Positions 61,805 to 64,000 of a DNA stretch of 64,000 nt are shown piece after piece; position 1 is the stretch's first letter, and each line of letters starts with the position of its first letter. Below the pieces are notes generated by a model. That model saw nothing but the letters and a program-made list of their open reading frames with translations, was not told the origin of the DNA and made no database searches. Source of the DNA: Herbaspirillum sp. (GTDB taxonomy: Bacteria; Pseudomonadota; Gammaproteobacteria; Burkholderiales; Burkholderiaceae_D). Location of the stretch: NCBI GenBank assembly GCA_028292625.1, contig JAQGLY010000020.1:35628-99627 (forward strand). Reading direction: 5' to 3'. The position numbers and the translations under genes were made by a program.

Positions 61805-62860
61805 ATGCGCATCATTCTGGCAACCCTGCTCGGCTTGGCAGGCGCAGCGGCGCAGACGTATTCGCATGCCGCTGCTTCCGATCCTGCCGCGGTCGCGGCG
61901 ATCGCGCAATATGACGGCAAAGACCGCCAGCAGCGCCTGGTCGATGGCGCCAGAAAGGAGGGCGAGCTGACGCTGTACACCTCACTGACGGTCGACGACA
62001 TGGCGGTGATCAACAGCGCTTTCGAAAAGAAATACGGCGTCAAGGTAAAAATGTGGCGCGCGGCGTCGGATACCATTCTGACGCGTTCGCTGGGCGAGGC
62101 GCAGGCCGGCCGTTTCGAAGCCGATGTGGTGGAAGCCAGTACGCCGATCCTGGAAGCGCTGCACCGGGAAAAGCTGATGGCCGCGGTCAAATCGCCGTAT
62201 CAGGACGATCTGATCCCGCAAGCGGTGCCGGCGCATCACGAATGGGTCGGATCGCGGCTCAACGTGTTCGTGCATGCGTACAACACCAATCTGATCAAGA
62301 AGGAGGATCTGCCCAAGACCTATGAGGATCTGCTCGATCCGAAATGGAAAGGCAAACTCGGCATCGAAGCCACCGACGAAGACTGGTTTGCCACGCTGGT
62401 CGGTTCCATGGGAGAGCAAAAGGGATTGCAGCTGTTCCGCGACATCAAGGCGAAAAACGGCTTGTCCGTGCGCAAGGGCCATACGCTGCTGACCAAACTG
62501 GTCGCTTCCGGAGAGGTGCCGTTTGCTTTGACGGTCTACAACTTCACTGCCGACCAGATCCAGAGGCAGGGCGCGCCGCTGGCATGGTATGTCATGCCGC
62601 CCGCGGTCGCCCGCGCCAACGGATTGGGGGTATCGCGCAAGGCGCCGCATCCGAACGCCGCCATTCTGTATTACGACTTCATGATCAGCGAAGAAGGCCA
62701 GCAAATTTTATTGAAGCGCAATTTCGTTCCCACCAGCACCAAGGTGGAGTCGCCGCTCGGGAAGACGCCATTGAAGGTGGTGGACCCCGCGCAAATTCTT
62801 GACAACGACCAGAAGTGGCTGACGCTGTACGATCAGATCGTCGTCAAGGGAAGCAAATAG
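61805..62860 (+). CDS. Extracellular solute-binding protein 6 (ABC type)
   Basis: A 351-residue periplasmic paralogue: a signal peptide (RIILATLLGLAGAAAQTYSHA), RLVDGARKEGELTLYTSLTV, FEKKYGVKVKMWRA, LPKTYEDLLDPKWKGKLGIE, ASGEVPFALTVYNF and PHPNAAILYYDFMISEE. It is most like copy 3. Start ATG 61805 has GGAG seven bases upstream; ATG 61799 would overlap the previous stop. It lies in one operon with the dehydrogenase before it and the cupins after it. Confidence 0.9.
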   Translation: MRIILATLLGLAGAAAQTYSHAAASDPAAVAAIAQYDGKDRQQRLVDGARKEGELTLYTSLTVDDMAVINSAFEKKYGVKVKMWRAASDTILTRSLGEAQAGRFEADVVEASTPILEALHREKLMAAVKSPYQDDLIPQAVPAHHEWVGSRLNVFVHAYNTNLIKKEDLPKTYEDLLDPKWKGKLGIEATDEDWFATLVGSMGEQKGLQLFRDIKAKNGLSVRKGHTLLTKLVASGEVPFALTVYNFTADQIQRQGAPLAWYVMPPAVARANGLGVSRKAPHPNAAILYYDFMISEEGQQILLKRNFVPTSTKVESPLGKTPLKVVDPAQILDNDQKWLTLYDQIVVKGSK

Positions 62861-62882
62861 CAAGATAACCAGGAGACACAGC

Positions 62883-63434
62883 ATGGCAAAACCGAATTAT
62901 CACAGCAATAAAAACCGCATTTTCGTGCGCGAGATCGCCGGCCAGTACAACCTGAAGACCGAACTGGAACGCTTGCGCGCCATGCCGCGCGTACGCAAAG
63001 GCAAGGACATCGAGATGACCGATGGACCGCAGGCGTTCAGCCGGCACTACATCGAACCGAAAGACGGCATCACGCAAAATTTTCATATCCACCTGGAAGA
63101 ATACGCGCCGGGCGGCAAGTCGCAAAAACACGGCCACGTCAACGAAGCGGCGTTCTACATCCTGGACGGCGAAGGCTACGAAATTCACGACGGCATCCGC
63201 TACGACTGGAAGGCCGGCGATATCGCGATCGTGCACAACAACTGCGTGCATCAGCATTTCAACGCCAGCAGCACCAAGCCGGCGCGCGCATTGGTGCTCA
63301 AGACCAAGCCCATGTATCTGTTCATGAACATGCTGTTCCAGTATCAAGTGGAGCAGCGTTCGGACGAACCGGCGGTGGGCGGCGAAAACTTCGAGGCGCG
63401 CACGCTCGAAGAAGACTACAACCACGCAGAGTAA
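62883..63434 (+). CDS. Single-domain cupin protein
   Basis: A 183-residue cupin. Motif 1 is PGGKSQKHGHVNEAAFYILDGEG (split: GGKSQKHGHVNEAAF then YILDGEG), with two His and one Glu. Motif 2 is AGDIAIVHNNCVHQHFN, giving the fourth ligand His. The metal site is complete, so a metal-dependent dioxygenase, isomerase or decarboxylase-type role is possible; no named family was recognised. AGGAG precedes ATG 62883. It is 22 bp after binding protein 6 and followed by another cupin of similar design. Confidence 0.87.
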   Translation: MAKPNYHSNKNRIFVREIAGQYNLKTELERLRAMPRVRKGKDIEMTDGPQAFSRHYIEPKDGITQNFHIHLEEYAPGGKSQKHGHVNEAAFYILDGEGYEIHDGIRYDWKAGDIAIVHNNCVHQHFNASSTKPARALVLKTKPMYLFMNMLFQYQVEQRSDEPAVGGENFEARTLEEDYNHAE

Positions 63435-63508
63435 AGCGTGGGCCAGCCGCGCATCGATCGGCGATCGATCGCGATGAACGGTAATTCAGCACAGTAAAGG
63501 AGCGGAAA

Positions 63509-64000
63509 ATGGCTTGGGGCGAATCGAAAGCATGGTTGAAAGGCAGCGCCAATCAGGAGCTGTATCAGGACTTGCTGGACGACGCGACAGCGGCGCCGGC
63601 GCGCAACGCAAAACGCAATAAGGTAGTGCATCCGGAAGACATGCCGTGGGAAATGTCGCGGCAGGGTCTGTTGAAGCATTTGCTCAATGAGCAGATGAAC
63701 ACCCGGATGGAATCGGTGAATGCCTATATGCAGATCATTCCCCCGGGCAGCCGTTCGGGCAAGCATCGCCATCTGGCCGAAGAAGCGGTGTATGTGCTGG
63801 AAGGCCGCGGCTACGACCTGCATCAGGATTGCGACGTCGAAATCACCGACACCTATCACTGGAAGGCCCAGGACGAAGTCAAGCGCTACGAATGGGAAGC
63901 CGGCGACGTGATCTATATACCGCCGAACACCATCCATCAGCATTTCAACGCCGATCCGGACCGTCCGGTGCGTCTGATCTCCGCGATCAACCGCATCTAT
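63509..64000 (+). CDS. Cupin protein, partial at right edge
   Basis: An open frame of 164 codons running off the window, starting MAWGESKAWLKGS; AGGAG (AAAGGAGCGGAAA) precedes ATG 63509. Cupin motif 1 is GSRSGKHRHLAEEAVYVLEG and motif 2 is AGDVIYIPPNTIHQHFN, both with complete metal ligands. It is a relative of the preceding cupin, with which it shares VHQHFN/IHQHFN endings. It may be longer (a second domain could follow). Last visible gene of the plus-strand catabolic operon. Confidence 0.87.
   Translation, partial: MAWGESKAWLKGSANQELYQDLLDDATAAPARNAKRNKVVHPEDMPWEMSRQGLLKHLLNEQMNTRMESVNAYMQIIPPGSRSGKHRHLAEEAVYVLEGRGYDLHQDCDVEITDTYHWKAQDEVKRYEWEAGDVIYIPPNTIHQHFNADPDRPVRLISAINRIY

Noticed and set aside
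44479..62860. Binding proteins as tripartite tricarboxylate (Bug) receptors
   Set aside because: Bug proteins are common in Burkholderiales, but these sequences have the KEG-x-L-x-x-Y-T-S and WKGKLGIE blocks of ABC-type iron/spermidine/thiamine binding proteins, and one is fused to an ABC ATPase remnant.
1..64000. CRISPR arrays, rRNA, tRNA, prophage or conjugative genes
   Set aside because: No direct-repeat arrays, conserved RNA sequences, integrase, structural phage or transfer genes were seen on either strand.

Overview
The window is GC-rich with dense, often overlapping genes and looks like the chromosome of a betaproteobacterium of the order Burkholderiales, possibly Oxalobacteraceae. 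That placement is an inference from gene content (an MdtABC pump with a NodT-type outer-membrane lipoprotein, CzcE-like protein, AST-pathway genes, TorS-like kinase, Rieske/cupin catabolic genes). I see no rRNA, tRNA, CRISPR array, complete insertion sequence or prophage.

Left part (0.1-12.2 kb): mostly single genes, namely an acyltransferase, a Tim44-like protein, a CzcI-like peptide, a coiled-coil peptide, a putative Na+/H+ antiporter, a GNAT protein and a small secreted protein. They are followed by the arginine-degradation pair astA-astB and a complete copper-tolerance unit cueR-copZ-copA with a recognisable MerR-type promoter.

Middle part (12.3-43.6 kb): an aldo-keto reductase; a four-gene RND efflux operon (mdtA-mdtB-mdtC-outer membrane factor, minus strand); an L-2-haloacid dehalogenase; an EamA transporter; a LysR regulator with NAD-dependent formate dehydrogenase; a complete branched-chain-amino-acid-type ABC operon (livKHMGF); an OPT transporter. 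Next is a three-gene signalling operon (periplasmic binding protein, TorS-like kinase, REC-HD-GYP c-di-GMP phosphodiesterase), then a CzcE-like metal protein beside an OmpR/HK pair, and a SEC-C/CxxC protein.

Right part (43.6-64 kb, running off the edge): a large bidirectional catabolic locus. Leftward from a 638-bp divergent control region run a phosphotriesterase-family hydrolase, a solute-binding protein (SBP), an SDR dehydrogenase, an aldehyde dehydrogenase, two more SBPs and a TauD-type dioxygenase. Rightward run a bicupin, an EutA-like ATPase, a proline-iminopeptidase-like hydrolase, an SBP, an IclR regulator, an SBP fused to an ABC-ATPase remnant, a Rieske oxygenase, a 3-hydroxyisobutyrate-dehydrogenase-like enzyme, a sixth SBP and two cupins. 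Six related SBPs occur with no intact permease or ATPase gene. Closely similar 17-bp near-palindromes lie in the divergent control region and before the fused SBP gene, and suggest one IclR-family regulon. The substrate is unknown; an aromatic or other carboxylate would fit the enzyme set. This locus is the best candidate for an undescribed system in the window.
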